Of a stretch of 61,712 bases of DNA, positions 42,610-49,168 are shown piece after piece; the stretch's first letter is position 1; every line of letters starts with the position of its first letter. The translations under genes were made by a program, and so were the position numbers. This stretch comes from Paenibacillus sp. LHD-38. GTDB taxonomy: Bacteria; Bacillota; Bacilli; Paenibacillales; Paenibacillaceae. The notes beneath the pieces were generated by a model. It was not told where the DNA came from, made no database searches, and worked only from the letters and a program-made list of their open reading frames with translations. The stretch lies in contig NZ_JAVIFU010000043.1 in NCBI RefSeq assembly GCF_031157315.1, positions 1 to 61,712 on the forward strand, written 5' to 3'.

Positions 42610-43014
42610 ATGATTGAGGTAAAAACTTCTACGCTCAGCGATGGAGAGTTAAATAGAGGGGTATTTGCGACACACGATATAGCAAAAGGCGATTTGATCC
42701 ATGAAGCACCCGTCATTCCCTTCCCGAACGAAGAGCATGAACACATAGAGAAAACCATTCTCGCGGATTACGTATTTGAATATGGCGCTAATCACACGGC
42801 TATCCTGCTTGGATACGGCATGCTGTTTAACCATTCCTACACACCTAATGCTTATTATGATTTGAATTTCGATAATCATACCGTCGACTTTTTTGCCCAT
42901 ACGGCCATCGCCGCAGGGGACGAGATTCTTATTAACTATAACGGCGAGGTCGATAATGATGATCCGCTTTGGTTTAATGAGGATAAGGAAGAAGCAAGAA
43001 GCGATCCCTTCTAA
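42610..43014 (+). CDS. SET domain protein
   Basis: A 134-residue compact SET domain protein, similar in architecture to bacterial SET lysine methyltransferases. Motifs are the N-terminal GVFATHDIAKGDLI, the S-adenosylmethionine-binding NHSYTPNA, and GDEILINYNGE with the conserved Tyr. Pre-SET and post-SET Cys clusters are absent, as in many bacterial members. The substrate is unknown. The ATG is preceded by CAGGTGACGAAC. It is monocistronic with a terminator. Confidence 0.88.
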   Translation: MIEVKTSTLSDGELNRGVFATHDIAKGDLIHEAPVIPFPNEEHEHIEKTILADYVFEYGANHTAILLGYGMLFNHSYTPNAYYDLNFDNHTVDFFAHTAIAAGDEILINYNGEVDNDDPLWFNEDKEEARSDPF

Positions 43015-43034
43015 TAAGATTTCCCCCTATAAAA

Positions 43035-43073
43035 AACGAGGCTGTTCCACGCAAAATGTGGAACGGCCTCGTT
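43035..43073. terminator. Bidirectional intrinsic terminator
   Basis: AACGAGGC(TG)TTCCAC pairs with GTGGAAC(G)GCCTCGTT around GCAAAAT, with T-rich sequence after it on the plus strand. It separates the SET gene from the convergent glycosidase gene. Confidence 0.85.
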
Positions 43074-43131
43074 TATTTTCAGCTTATTTTATCGATTATG
43101 GCCTGCTTCATATCTGTTTGTTGGTAAACCT

Positions 43132-44724
43132 TTATTCAGAATAATAAGTACGCAGCTCATCCATGATTCCCAATGTGTTTTTCCGAAGGTCCTTCGCGCT
43201 AAAAAATACGTCGCCTTTGATTTCTGCATATTTTTTATTGTATTTTAGCTGATTAATCATCTCCTGAGCGCTTTGCCAGCCCGCTTCCTTTGTTCCCAGC
43301 TTATAAGGTGAATGTCCGATATATAGGTCTACATCCGTACCTTTAACTTCCTGCGCCCACCAATCTACTAGTTTATCGTAACGTGCAGCAGTAAAGGATA
43401 AACTCCAATAAATCTGAGGCGTAATATAATCAACCCATCCCCGCTGAATCCACGTCCGAACATCTGCATACATATCGTCGTAAGCCGTGATGCTGGCTTT
43501 GGTATCGGAGCCGGTCTTGTCTACTGCCTTATTTCGCCACACCCCGAATGGACTGATTCCATATTTCACCTTCGGATTAGCCTTATGAATCGATTCCCCC
43601 AGCTGACGTACGAACTCATTAATATTGCTGCGCCGCCAATCTGCTTTTGCTGCAATTTTAGCAGGGTTATAGGCTTGGAAAGCCGAATCGTCGGCAAACA
43701 CGATATTCGATGGATAGAAATAATCATCTAAATGGACACCGTCAACTGCATACCCGTTCACAACCTCCATAATGGTATCTATAATATGCTGGCGAGCCTC
43801 CGGAATGCCGGGATTGATATACAGCTTGCCGCCTGCATTCACGATCCAATCCGGGTGCTGCTTCGTCACATGGTTAGCAGCAAGCTGATCGGTTTTGTTG
43901 TCTACGCTTGCCCGAAATGGATTGAACCAGGCATGAAACTCCATGTTCCGCTTATGAGCTTCTTCAATCATAAAAGCAAGCGGATCATAAGACGGCGCCA
44001 AGCCCTGAACGCCTGACAAATACTTCGACCACGGAACGAGATCGGACGGGTAAAAAGCATCGCCTGCCGGGCGTACCTGAACGAATACCGCATTCATTCC
44101 CATACTCTGCAAATCATCGAGCAGGCTTACGAATTCACCCATCTGCTTCACTTCATTTAAGTAGGAGGCTGAAGAAGGCCAATCCAAATTGTACACCGTC
44201 GACACCCATGCCCCGCGCAGCTCCTCAGTTTCTTCAGGGTCCCCATTCGGATCCGGGTCTGGAGCCGGCGGTGTGATTCCGCCTGACAGCAGCGTAATAG
44301 TCTTATTGCTTTGGCTCCAATTGACCGTGAGGCCGAGCTGTTCGCTGACAAAGCGCAGCGGTACCATAGCCCTTCCCGCTTTTACCTGGACAGAGGCATC
44401 CAGCTTAACGCTTTCGCCATTAACAATCGCCGCAGTGCTTCCGCTATCCATCGTAATCGTCTTATTCCCGCTGCTTTTAATCGTAACCCGCCGCTCGGCA
44501 GAGCTCCAAGTCACGCTCGCCTTCAGCTCCTCGCTGATGACCCGAAGCGGAACCATCGTTATATTGACCTTCGGGAGAATGTACGGCGCTACCTCACTCT
44601 CGATCACCTTTCCATTCAAAATAATGCGAATGCCCGCAGCCTCGGCCGCTTGGCCGACAGGCGCAGCTGCACTCAGGCAAATAACCGCAAGAAGCAGCAA
44701 AATAGACCATTTTCTTATTTTCAT
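43132..44724 (-). CDS. Secreted GHL10-type glycoside hydrolase with stalk domains
   Basis: A 530-residue exported protein. It has a signal peptide (WSILLLLAVICLSAAAP), then two copper-amine-oxidase N-terminal repeats (residues about 35-145: MVPLRVISEELKASVTWSS and MVPLRFVSEQLGLTVNWSQ) thought to bind the cell wall. A Pro/Asp linker leads to a GHL10/DUF187 domain with AVFVQVRPAGDAFYPSDL, FHAWFNPFRA, VDGVHLDDYFYP and VDYITPQIYWS. Related proteins (YngK type) are predicted glycosidases acting on cell-wall or exopolysaccharide sugars. ATG 44724 follows AGGGGAACCGG. Confidence 0.88.
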   Translation of the reverse strand: MKIRKWSILLLLAVICLSAAAPVGQAAEAAGIRIILNGKVIESEVAPYILPKVNITMVPLRVISEELKASVTWSSAERRVTIKSSGNKTITMDSGSTAAIVNGESVKLDASVQVKAGRAMVPLRFVSEQLGLTVNWSQSNKTITLLSGGITPPAPDPDPNGDPEETEELRGAWVSTVYNLDWPSSASYLNEVKQMGEFVSLLDDLQSMGMNAVFVQVRPAGDAFYPSDLVPWSKYLSGVQGLAPSYDPLAFMIEEAHKRNMEFHAWFNPFRASVDNKTDQLAANHVTKQHPDWIVNAGGKLYINPGIPEARQHIIDTIMEVVNGYAVDGVHLDDYFYPSNIVFADDSAFQAYNPAKIAAKADWRRSNINEFVRQLGESIHKANPKVKYGISPFGVWRNKAVDKTGSDTKASITAYDDMYADVRTWIQRGWVDYITPQIYWSLSFTAARYDKLVDWWAQEVKGTDVDLYIGHSPYKLGTKEAGWQSAQEMINQLKYNKKYAEIKGDVFFSAKDLRKNTLGIMDELRTYYSE

Positions 44725-44858
44725 ATATTCCGGTTCCCCTATCATTTTGCAAGTTTTCTACCCTACCGGAAGTTAGACGCTTTCTACTGGCCATTGGTTG
44801 CTTGTTTTTGATTGGATAAAAAAATTTTAATAAAGGGTCTATGGAGAAAGTGTCAGAA

Positions 44859-44900
44859 GAAATTAAAGTTCTAGACTGAGAAATTAAAGTATTAGACTGA
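44859..44900 (+). repeat. 21-bp tandem duplication at left border of cassette-like array
   Basis: Two adjacent copies, GAAATTAAAGTTCTAGACTGA and GAAATTAAAGTATTAGACTGA written as 20 shared positions plus one (44859-44879, 44880-44900). Reverse-complement relatives occur at 48247-48266 and 48316-48336, just right of the array, so the array is bracketed by inverted copies. Confidence 0.75.
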
Positions 44901-44914
44901 CGATGCTTCATTAA

Positions 44915-44934
44915 GCTAACGGGCAGTATAACGC
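44915..44934 (+). repeat. Box 2 element, first in plus-strand array
   Basis: GCTAACGGGCAGTATAACGC, a box 2 variant, lies 56 bases before the start of the first small gene of the array. Confidence 0.75.
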
Positions 44935-44990
44935 GAATCTATAAAGGGAAAGGTTAATTGTAAATATTTCACTAGGGGGGGACTATTTAG

Positions 44991-45236
44991 ATGAATGATG
45001 TACTTATTTTGATTATAGGCTTGGCATTGGTTATCTTTGGGGTATCTTATGTTGCTTCTGTATTCAGCTTAATTAAAGAGGAGAGAAAAGCTGTTGAGAA
45101 TGGAGAGGACATTAGAATTTTTTTACTGTTTGAAATGGCTTTCTTACATCATACGACTACCTTCCTGAAGGGTTTAGGCAGTATACTCTTCGGTTTGCTC
45201 ATTATTTTAGCATTTATATTAATGTCATTCCGTTAG
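44991..45236 (+). CDS. Small two-helix membrane protein, unknown
   Basis: An 81-residue hydrophobic protein with two predicted membrane helices (LILIIGLALVIFGVSYVASV and GSILFGLLIILAFILMSF) joined by a charged loop (EERKAVENGEDIR). No family is recognised. AGGGGGGG lies 10 bases before the ATG. It is the first unit of the plus-strand array: box 2 lies 56 bases upstream and a degenerate box 1 starts 7 bases past the stop. Confidence 0.75.
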   Translation: MNDVLILIIGLALVIFGVSYVASVFSLIKEERKAVENGEDIRIFLLFEMAFLHHTTTFLKGLGSILFGLLIILAFILMSFR

Positions 45237-45242
45237 ATTGAA

Positions 45243-45316
45243 TTATCGGGGAACCATAGTTCAATGCCGAATGGCTGACGCGTGGTAGCCCTTCGCTCAA
45301 CTAACGGGCAGGATAG
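45243..45316 (+). repeat. Composite element: box 1, hairpin, box 2 (74 bp)
   Basis: A degenerate box 1 (TTATCGGGGAACCATAGTTC, 45243-45262) is followed by a weak hairpin (GAATGGCT with AGCCCTTC) and box 2 (CTAACGGGCAGGATAG, 45301-45316). The order matches the composite elements at 46121 and 46639. Confidence 0.7.
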
Positions 45317-45464
45317 TTTAGGAATGCGTCAGATTTCTCAACAGAAACATAGCAATCGATAAGAAATTACATCAACTGTACCATGGTATATTAAAGGGAG
45401 ATTTAAAAATTCTGAATATATGCATCACGGTGACAAACAAGGGACTAACTACAAAAATGAATCT

Positions 45465-45540
45465 CCTCGCAGCAAGCTGCGAGGTATCTTCTTCACATCG
45501 AGTTAGTTCAACGCAGCAAGCTGCGGGGAATTGGACCCGA
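45465..45540 (+). repeat. Paired palindromes with conserved tail (REP-like)
   Basis: CCTCGCAGCAAGCTGCGAGG (45465-45484) is followed by a second palindrome, CGCAGCAAGCTGCG, near 45512 and the tail GGGGAATTGGACCCG. Two related stem-loops in tandem with a unique tail resemble REP or IS200/IS605-derived palindromic units. A GAGTTAGTTCAAC segment between them resembles part of box 1. It lies just upstream of the SRPBCC gene. Confidence 0.65.
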
Positions 45541-45577
45541 AGCGATTAAATCCTTACAACGAAGGGGAATGAGCAAT

Positions 45578-46006
45578 ATGGCAAATATCGAGCACTTACA
45601 GACTGTGAATGTTCCCGCTTCAAAGGTATATGAAGCATTAACCACTGCAAAAGGGCTTTCAGAAATATGGACAAATGAACTAATAGTCAATGATCAGATA
45701 GGTTTTACAAATGAGTTCCGATTCGGTGGCAAAGGCTTAACAAAGATGCGAGTTGATGAGCTTGTTACCGATAAAAAGATTTTGTGGCAGTGTGTTGATT
45801 CAGATCCAGAATGGATAGGTACGACTATTTCCTTTGATATCGAGGAAAAAAACGGGAAGACTTCAATCATTTTTCGTCAGATGAATTGGGAGGAAGTGAC
45901 CGCATTTTATCGCGTATGTAATTATAACTGGGCTATTTTTCTATATAGTCTTAAGCAATATTGCGAAGAAGGCGAGGGTCTTCCGTATCATAAACGGAAG
46001 TTTTAG
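45578..46006 (+). CDS. SRPBCC (AHSA1-like) domain protein
   Basis: A 142-residue START/Bet v1-like SRPBCC domain protein of the AHSA1/CalC type. The N-terminal strand (LQTVNVPASKVYEALTTAKG), the WTNE turn, FRFGGKG and the C-terminal helix (FLYSLKQYCEEGEGLP) are typical of these hydrophobic-pocket proteins. The ligand is unknown. AAGGGGA lies 9 bases before ATG 45578; the earlier ATG (45569) abuts the ribosome binding site. It is the second gene of the array. Its box 1 lies 115 bases past the stop. Confidence 0.88.
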   Translation: MANIEHLQTVNVPASKVYEALTTAKGLSEIWTNELIVNDQIGFTNEFRFGGKGLTKMRVDELVTDKKILWQCVDSDPEWIGTTISFDIEEKNGKTSIIFRQMNWEEVTAFYRVCNYNWAIFLYSLKQYCEEGEGLPYHKRKF

Positions 46007-46120
46007 AACCATTGAAAACAAGGATGAGTCGACTAAAGTACATGCTCCCGACAACTGATTTCGCAAGTATTGGGTAAGTACAGTGGAGCTGTCAGCCAAT
46101 TCTTAACAACCTTCGTTCAA

Positions 46121-46210
46121 CTAACGGAGAACGATAGATCAATAAATAATTACGAAGAGACGGCAGCCGGGTATGTGGCTGCCGTCTTCTCAACTAACGG
46201 GCAGGTTAGC
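46121..46210 (+). repeat. Composite element: box 1, hairpin, box 2 (90 bp)
   Basis: Box 1 CTAACGGAGAACGATAGATC (46121-46140), the hairpin GACGGCAGCC with GGCTGCCGTC (46154-46190) and box 2 CTAACGGGCAGGTTAG (46194-46209) follow in order. The best example of the complete unit together with 46639-46725. The rest of 46007-46337 shows no gene. Confidence 0.85.
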
Positions 46211-46337
46211 GTGGTATCAGTCAGAGATATCTCTCTTCTTTGTAACGTGGTAATATTAGTAAAAACAAAAAAACCTAACATGGATTAGAGGGAAAGCAAA
46301 GCTTCTTCTACCCAGAATTTTTTTAGGAGGTCTTATT

Positions 46338-46634
46338 TTGGGGAATGAACTAGAAATGAGATTGAAAGATGTATGTAAAGATCTAGTATTGCAACTAAGG
46401 GGTAATCAAGGTGAATACAGTAACGCAATTGAGTTACTTCACTCTTATCTTGATTCTTATAAAAGCTCAATAAGAAATGATGACATGGTTTCCAAAGAAT
46501 TAGTAGGTATTTTACTGTATACTTGTAACAGATTTTACGTTCAAAGTAAGTACTCCAAAAACCACAAGGAATTGTTAAAGGAATTCGATAAATTTAACAG
46601 TAAGTTATACGACATCTTTAATGTGGGTGGTTGA
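46338..46634 (+). CDS. Small hypothetical protein
   Basis: A 98-residue soluble, probably all-helical protein with no recognised family (segments LKDVCKDLVLQLRGNQGEYS and NAIELLHSYLDSYKSSIRND). The start is TTG 46338, with a strong TTTAGGAGG 9 bases upstream. Box 2 lies 127 bases before it, and box 1 begins 5 bases after its stop codon. The AT-rich composition differs from the flanking operons. Confidence 0.75.
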   Translation: MGNELEMRLKDVCKDLVLQLRGNQGEYSNAIELLHSYLDSYKSSIRNDDMVSKELVGILLYTCNRFYVQSKYSKNHKELLKEFDKFNSKLYDIFNVGG

Positions 46635-46638
46635 TTAA

Positions 46639-46725
46639 GCTAACGGGTACATTAGCACAACAATAAGACAGCTGCCGGCAATCAATCGGCAGCTGTTTTT
46701 CATTGGACTATTGGGCAGGATAGTT
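46639..46725 (+). repeat. Composite element: box 1, hairpin, box 2 (87 bp)
   Basis: Box 1 GCTAACGGGTACATTAGC (46639-46656), a terminator-like hairpin ACAGCTGCCG with CGGCAGCTGT plus TTTTT (46668-46701), and box 2 ACTATTGGGCAGGATAGT (46707-46724). In this box 2 both arms are changed in a compensating way (CTAT with ATAG), so the symmetry is kept. Confidence 0.88.
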
Positions 46726-46793
46726 CCAATATGTGGTATTACATGAGTGTGATAAGAGGTGCGTTATTTGTCTGTTCCAATTTATAGAACTGA

Positions 46794-47198
46794 CTAGACG
46801 ATCAATAACTCTTGCCGCTCTAATCTTTCCACCTCATCATCATGTAAAGCTGCTCGACGCTTTAGGAGCTCATATGTCTCACTCCACTCGTCAGGGTATC
46901 TTGTCCATTGAATTCGCTTATACAATTCTCCTAGGGCATGCTCTACTTCATTTCTAAATTGTTTCCATAGCATCTTAGCTTTGTAATAGTCACCGTTATT
47001 ACGAGTAGCATTCACTACGTCATAACAGAGTTTATCTTTTCTGGAAATCTCCATACTGATTTCATCAACTGTAAAAAGAATTTCTTTTTTGAGTTTGGCG
47101 TCATTCTCCATAGTTGCGATCATTTCGGCCATAATAGAAATTATATTGGGATTATTTTGAGCTGAGTGATTAATATATTCAGCGAGTTGGATAGTCAT
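46794..47198 (-). CDS. Hypothetical protein, reverse orientation in array
   Basis: A 134-residue soluble, predominantly helical protein of unknown family (LAEYINHSAQNNPNIISIMA, TVDEISMEISRKDKLCYDVV, and a charged C-terminal helix around RRAALHDDEVERLERQ). CTAGGAGGGAGAAATTT precedes the ATG, a strong ribosome binding site. It is the only gene in the 44.9-48.2 kb array on the minus strand, so it needs its own promoter. It lies between a complete composite element and a box 2. Confidence 0.78.
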   Translation of the reverse strand: MTIQLAEYINHSAQNNPNIISIMAEMIATMENDAKLKKEILFTVDEISMEISRKDKLCYDVVNATRNNGDYYKAKMLWKQFRNEVEHALGELYKRIQWTRYPDEWSETYELLKRRAALHDDEVERLERQELLIV

Positions 47199-47339
47199 AA
47201 ATTTCTCCCTCCTAGCAACGTGCTGTTACCATTCTGGTTTTATATAATACTTTTCGTTAGAAGGTGTTTTTTTTAGTCTCTAAGCAAGTGAAGACAGCTG
47301 CTAGTAACAAAAGGGGGAGTGAGCTTTGAAAAAGTTAAA

Positions 47340-47355
47340 CTAACGGGCAGGTTAG
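47340..47355 (+). repeat. Box 2 element before lipoprotein gene
   Basis: CTAACGGGCAGGTTAG with perfect inverted arms, identical to the core at 768-783 on the other strand and to 46194-46209. It lies 75 bases before the lipoprotein start. Only half of a hairpin (AAGACAGCTGC) survives upstream. Confidence 0.85.
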
Positions 47356-47430
47356 CTGAATAGTGACTAGTTCTTAGAATTAGCAACCTATTCATGAACG
47401 TGTTCGTCTGATTATAACGAGTTGATATTA

Positions 47431-47891
47431 ATGATGAAAATGAATAGCTTTATCATAATGTTAGTTTTAGTAGTGTGCATGATTTTTGCAGGCTGTACAA
47501 AGTCAAATACTGAGTCAGAACCAATACACACTGAACCATCAGCCGCAAATACTTCTACAAATAAACCATCAGATTCAAACAGTAATACAAATCAATCTGA
47601 TTTAGTCGGTCCGTTAAGGTGGAAAACTTAGGTACCGATACTAAAATAACTTATACTTTCAAAAATCAAAGTGAAAAAAAAGTGACTGTTATTGGCGGAG
47701 CAAGTTATAAGTTGTTAAAAGACAACAAAGCAGTAGACAAAGGTGGGGTTCCAATAAAAGACTACCTAGATTTGGAGCCTGGTCAGGATTATACAGATAT
47801 AAAGATATTTTCGATATTGGAGCCTGGCTCATACACAATAAATGTGGATTGGAACAATACCATTGTATCTGCTGAATTTGTTCAAAACTAA
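47431..47891 (+). pseudogene. Lipoprotein gene with frameshift
   Basis: The first frame encodes a signal peptide and lipobox (FIIMLVLVVCMIFAGC) with a Ser/Thr/Asn-rich linker and stops after GPLRWKT at 47631. A second frame begins in the same place (VENLGTDTKITYTFKNQ) and runs to 47891 with an Ig-like domain resembling BsuPI/DUF4352-type modules (ITYTFKNQSEKKVTV, LEPGSYTINVDW). Joining the two by one frame change near 47600-47620 gives one lipoprotein of about 150 residues. This is either a real frameshift or a sequencing error. Box 1 follows 12 bases past the stop. Confidence 0.7.
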
Positions 47892-47902
47892 AAATTGGTT
47901 AA

Positions 47903-47920
47903 GCTAACGGACATGATAGT
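47903..47920 (+). repeat. Box 1-type element between lipoprotein and truncated gene
   Basis: GCTAACGGACATGATAGT directly follows the lipoprotein gene and lies 45 bases before the next start. Neither a hairpin nor a separate box 2 is present, so this junction is a reduced form. Confidence 0.75.
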
Positions 47921-47965
47921 TGTAACTTAAATAACGCAGTAAAATGTGGAACGAGGAGTGGTTCT

Positions 47966-48163
47966 ATGGGTTCTCGGTTAATGCATTTAATAATTGGTGA
48001 GTTGGTCGCTTCTAGCCTTGATGTAAACAACAAGAGAGGTTTTTTAATTGGTTCAATTGCTCCAGATGCTGCTTTCTCGTTTGAAAGGAAAGTTATTACT
48101 CATTATTTCGAAGGAGATGTAGATAAGAGAACTAGGCAGGTATTCCACAAACGATTAAGCTAA
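47966..48163 (+). pseudogene. Truncated zinc-dependent phospholipase C-like gene
   Basis: Only 65 codons remain. The start (MGSRLMHLIIGELVAS, then GFLIGSIAPDAAFSFE) matches the N-terminus of the zinc-dependent phospholipase C/HD-like metal hydrolase family common in Paenibacillus, whose members are about 220-280 residues. The frame runs into box 1 and uses the TAA inside AGCTAACGG as its stop. The metal-binding core is missing, so the product should be inactive. A good ribosome binding site (ACGAGGAGTGG) remains. It is the last unit before the array ends. Confidence 0.7.
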
Positions 48164-48235
48164 CGGATAACGTTAGTTCCATGAAACAGCGACAGACTAG
48201 GACTTTATTTTCTTGTCCTTGGCTGTCGCTGTTTC
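48159..48235 (+). repeat. Terminal box 1 plus long hairpin
   Basis: GCTAACGGATAACGTTAGT (48159-48177; perfect inner arms CTAACG and CGTTAG) is followed by the hairpin GAAACAGCGACAG with CTGTCGCTGTTTC (48183-48235). No box 2 follows, so this may be the end of the array. Confidence 0.8.
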
Positions 48236-48246
48236 AATTTCTGAGT

Positions 48247-48336
48247 TCAGTCTAAAACTTATTTTATGGAGTCTGACGGTATGACAATTCGATAAATCGC
48301 GTGGAATAAAGACATCCAGTCTAATACTTTATTTTC
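48247..48336 (-). repeat. Inverted relatives of the 44.86-kb repeat
   Basis: TCAGTCTAAAACTT (from 48247) and CCAGTCTAATACTTTATTTTC in shortened form (48316-48336) are reverse complements of the 21-bp unit at 44859-44900. The second copy overlaps the stop codon of the ABC ATPase gene, whose TAA lies inside it. Confidence 0.6.
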
Positions 48337-49168
48337 TGCTCACAGTAAGAAGACTGTCGCCCTCTCTTCTCAACACACGATCCCTAGGATGCTCAGACAG
48401 GACGGAATCAAATAACTCGCGTACCGCGGGATGCGCGGATGCTGCAAGCTTAGATTTATCGCTGCACAGCTCCACGATCTGTCCTTTGTCCATTACAGCC
48501 AGTGAATCCGAAATCACATGGGCCGCCTTTATATCATGCGTAATAAACAGATACGAAAGGCCCAGCGTCGCTTTCAATTCACTAAGCAGACTCAGGATCC
48601 GGGTTTGATTCACCGTATCCAGGCTGCTGACAGCTTCGTCCAATACGATCAGCTTCGGCTTCAAGGCGATTGCCCGCGCGATATTAATACGCTGGAGCTG
48701 GCCGCCGCTGAATGTATGCGGGTATTTCCGCATATCTTCTGCCTTTAACCCGACTGCCTCCAGCAATTCTCCGACCCGTCTTTTCCGTTCGTCCCGGGTG
48801 AGTTTCCCGTAATTATTCAGCGGCTCTGCGATGATCTGCTCAGCCGTCATTCGCGGATTAACCGAGGAATAACAATCTTGAAACACCACCTGCAAATCCC
48901 TGCGAAGCTGCCTTGTTGCTTGTGAATCTGCGTTGTACAGGTCATGGCCCTGGAAGATAATCCGCCCCTGGCGCGGCTGTTCCAAGCCAAGAATAACCTT
49001 GCCCAGTGTACTTTTGCCTGCTCCGCTCGTTCCGAGCAAACCCAGGCATTGACCGCGTTCAATCTCAAATGACACATGTGAAAGCACGGTCGTTAGACCT
49101 CCTGACCCCCACAGCCGTTTGGATGAACGGTACGCATGAGAGATATCCTCAACCTGTAAAAGACTCAT
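48329..49168 (-). CDS. Nickel/opine-metallophore type ABC ATPase (NikE/CntF-like)
   Basis: A 279-residue oligopeptide/nickel family ATPase: Walker A GTSGAGKST, the family-typical Q-loop VFQDCYSSVNPRMT, signature FSGGQLQR, Walker B LIVLDEAVSSLD and switch His in FITHD. Together with the second ATPase at 50373-51209 it drives the two permeases of the same operon. It is the last gene of six. The start overlaps the MFS gene stop by 4 bases. The C-terminus is cut by a repeat that supplies the stop codon, though the ATPase core is complete. Confidence 0.9.
   Translation of the reverse strand: MSLLQVEDISHAYRSSKRLWGSGGLTTVLSHVSFEIERGQCLGLLGTSGAGKSTLGKVILGLEQPRQGRIIFQGHDLYNADSQATRQLRRDLQVVFQDCYSSVNPRMTAEQIIAEPLNNYGKLTRDERKRRVGELLEAVGLKAEDMRKYPHTFSGGQLQRINIARAIALKPKLIVLDEAVSSLDTVNQTRILSLLSELKATLGLSYLFITHDIKAAHVISDSLAVMDKGQIVELCSDKSKLAASAHPAVRELFDSVLSEHPRDRVLRREGDSLLTVSRK

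Noticed and set aside
46070..46288. 72-codon plus-strand frame across the composite repeat
   Set aside because: It is a translation of box 1, hairpin and box 2, with no ribosome binding site.
44915..48235. Canonical integron attC array
   Set aside because: Boxes share CTAAC and GTTAG cores with attC, but each box is itself palindromic, the GTTRRRY consensus is not met in all copies, and no integrase gene is in the window. The term cassette-like is used only as a comparison.
44859..48336. CRISPR array
   Set aside because: The repeats are separated by whole genes or hairpins of unequal length, not by uniform short spacers, and no cas genes are present.
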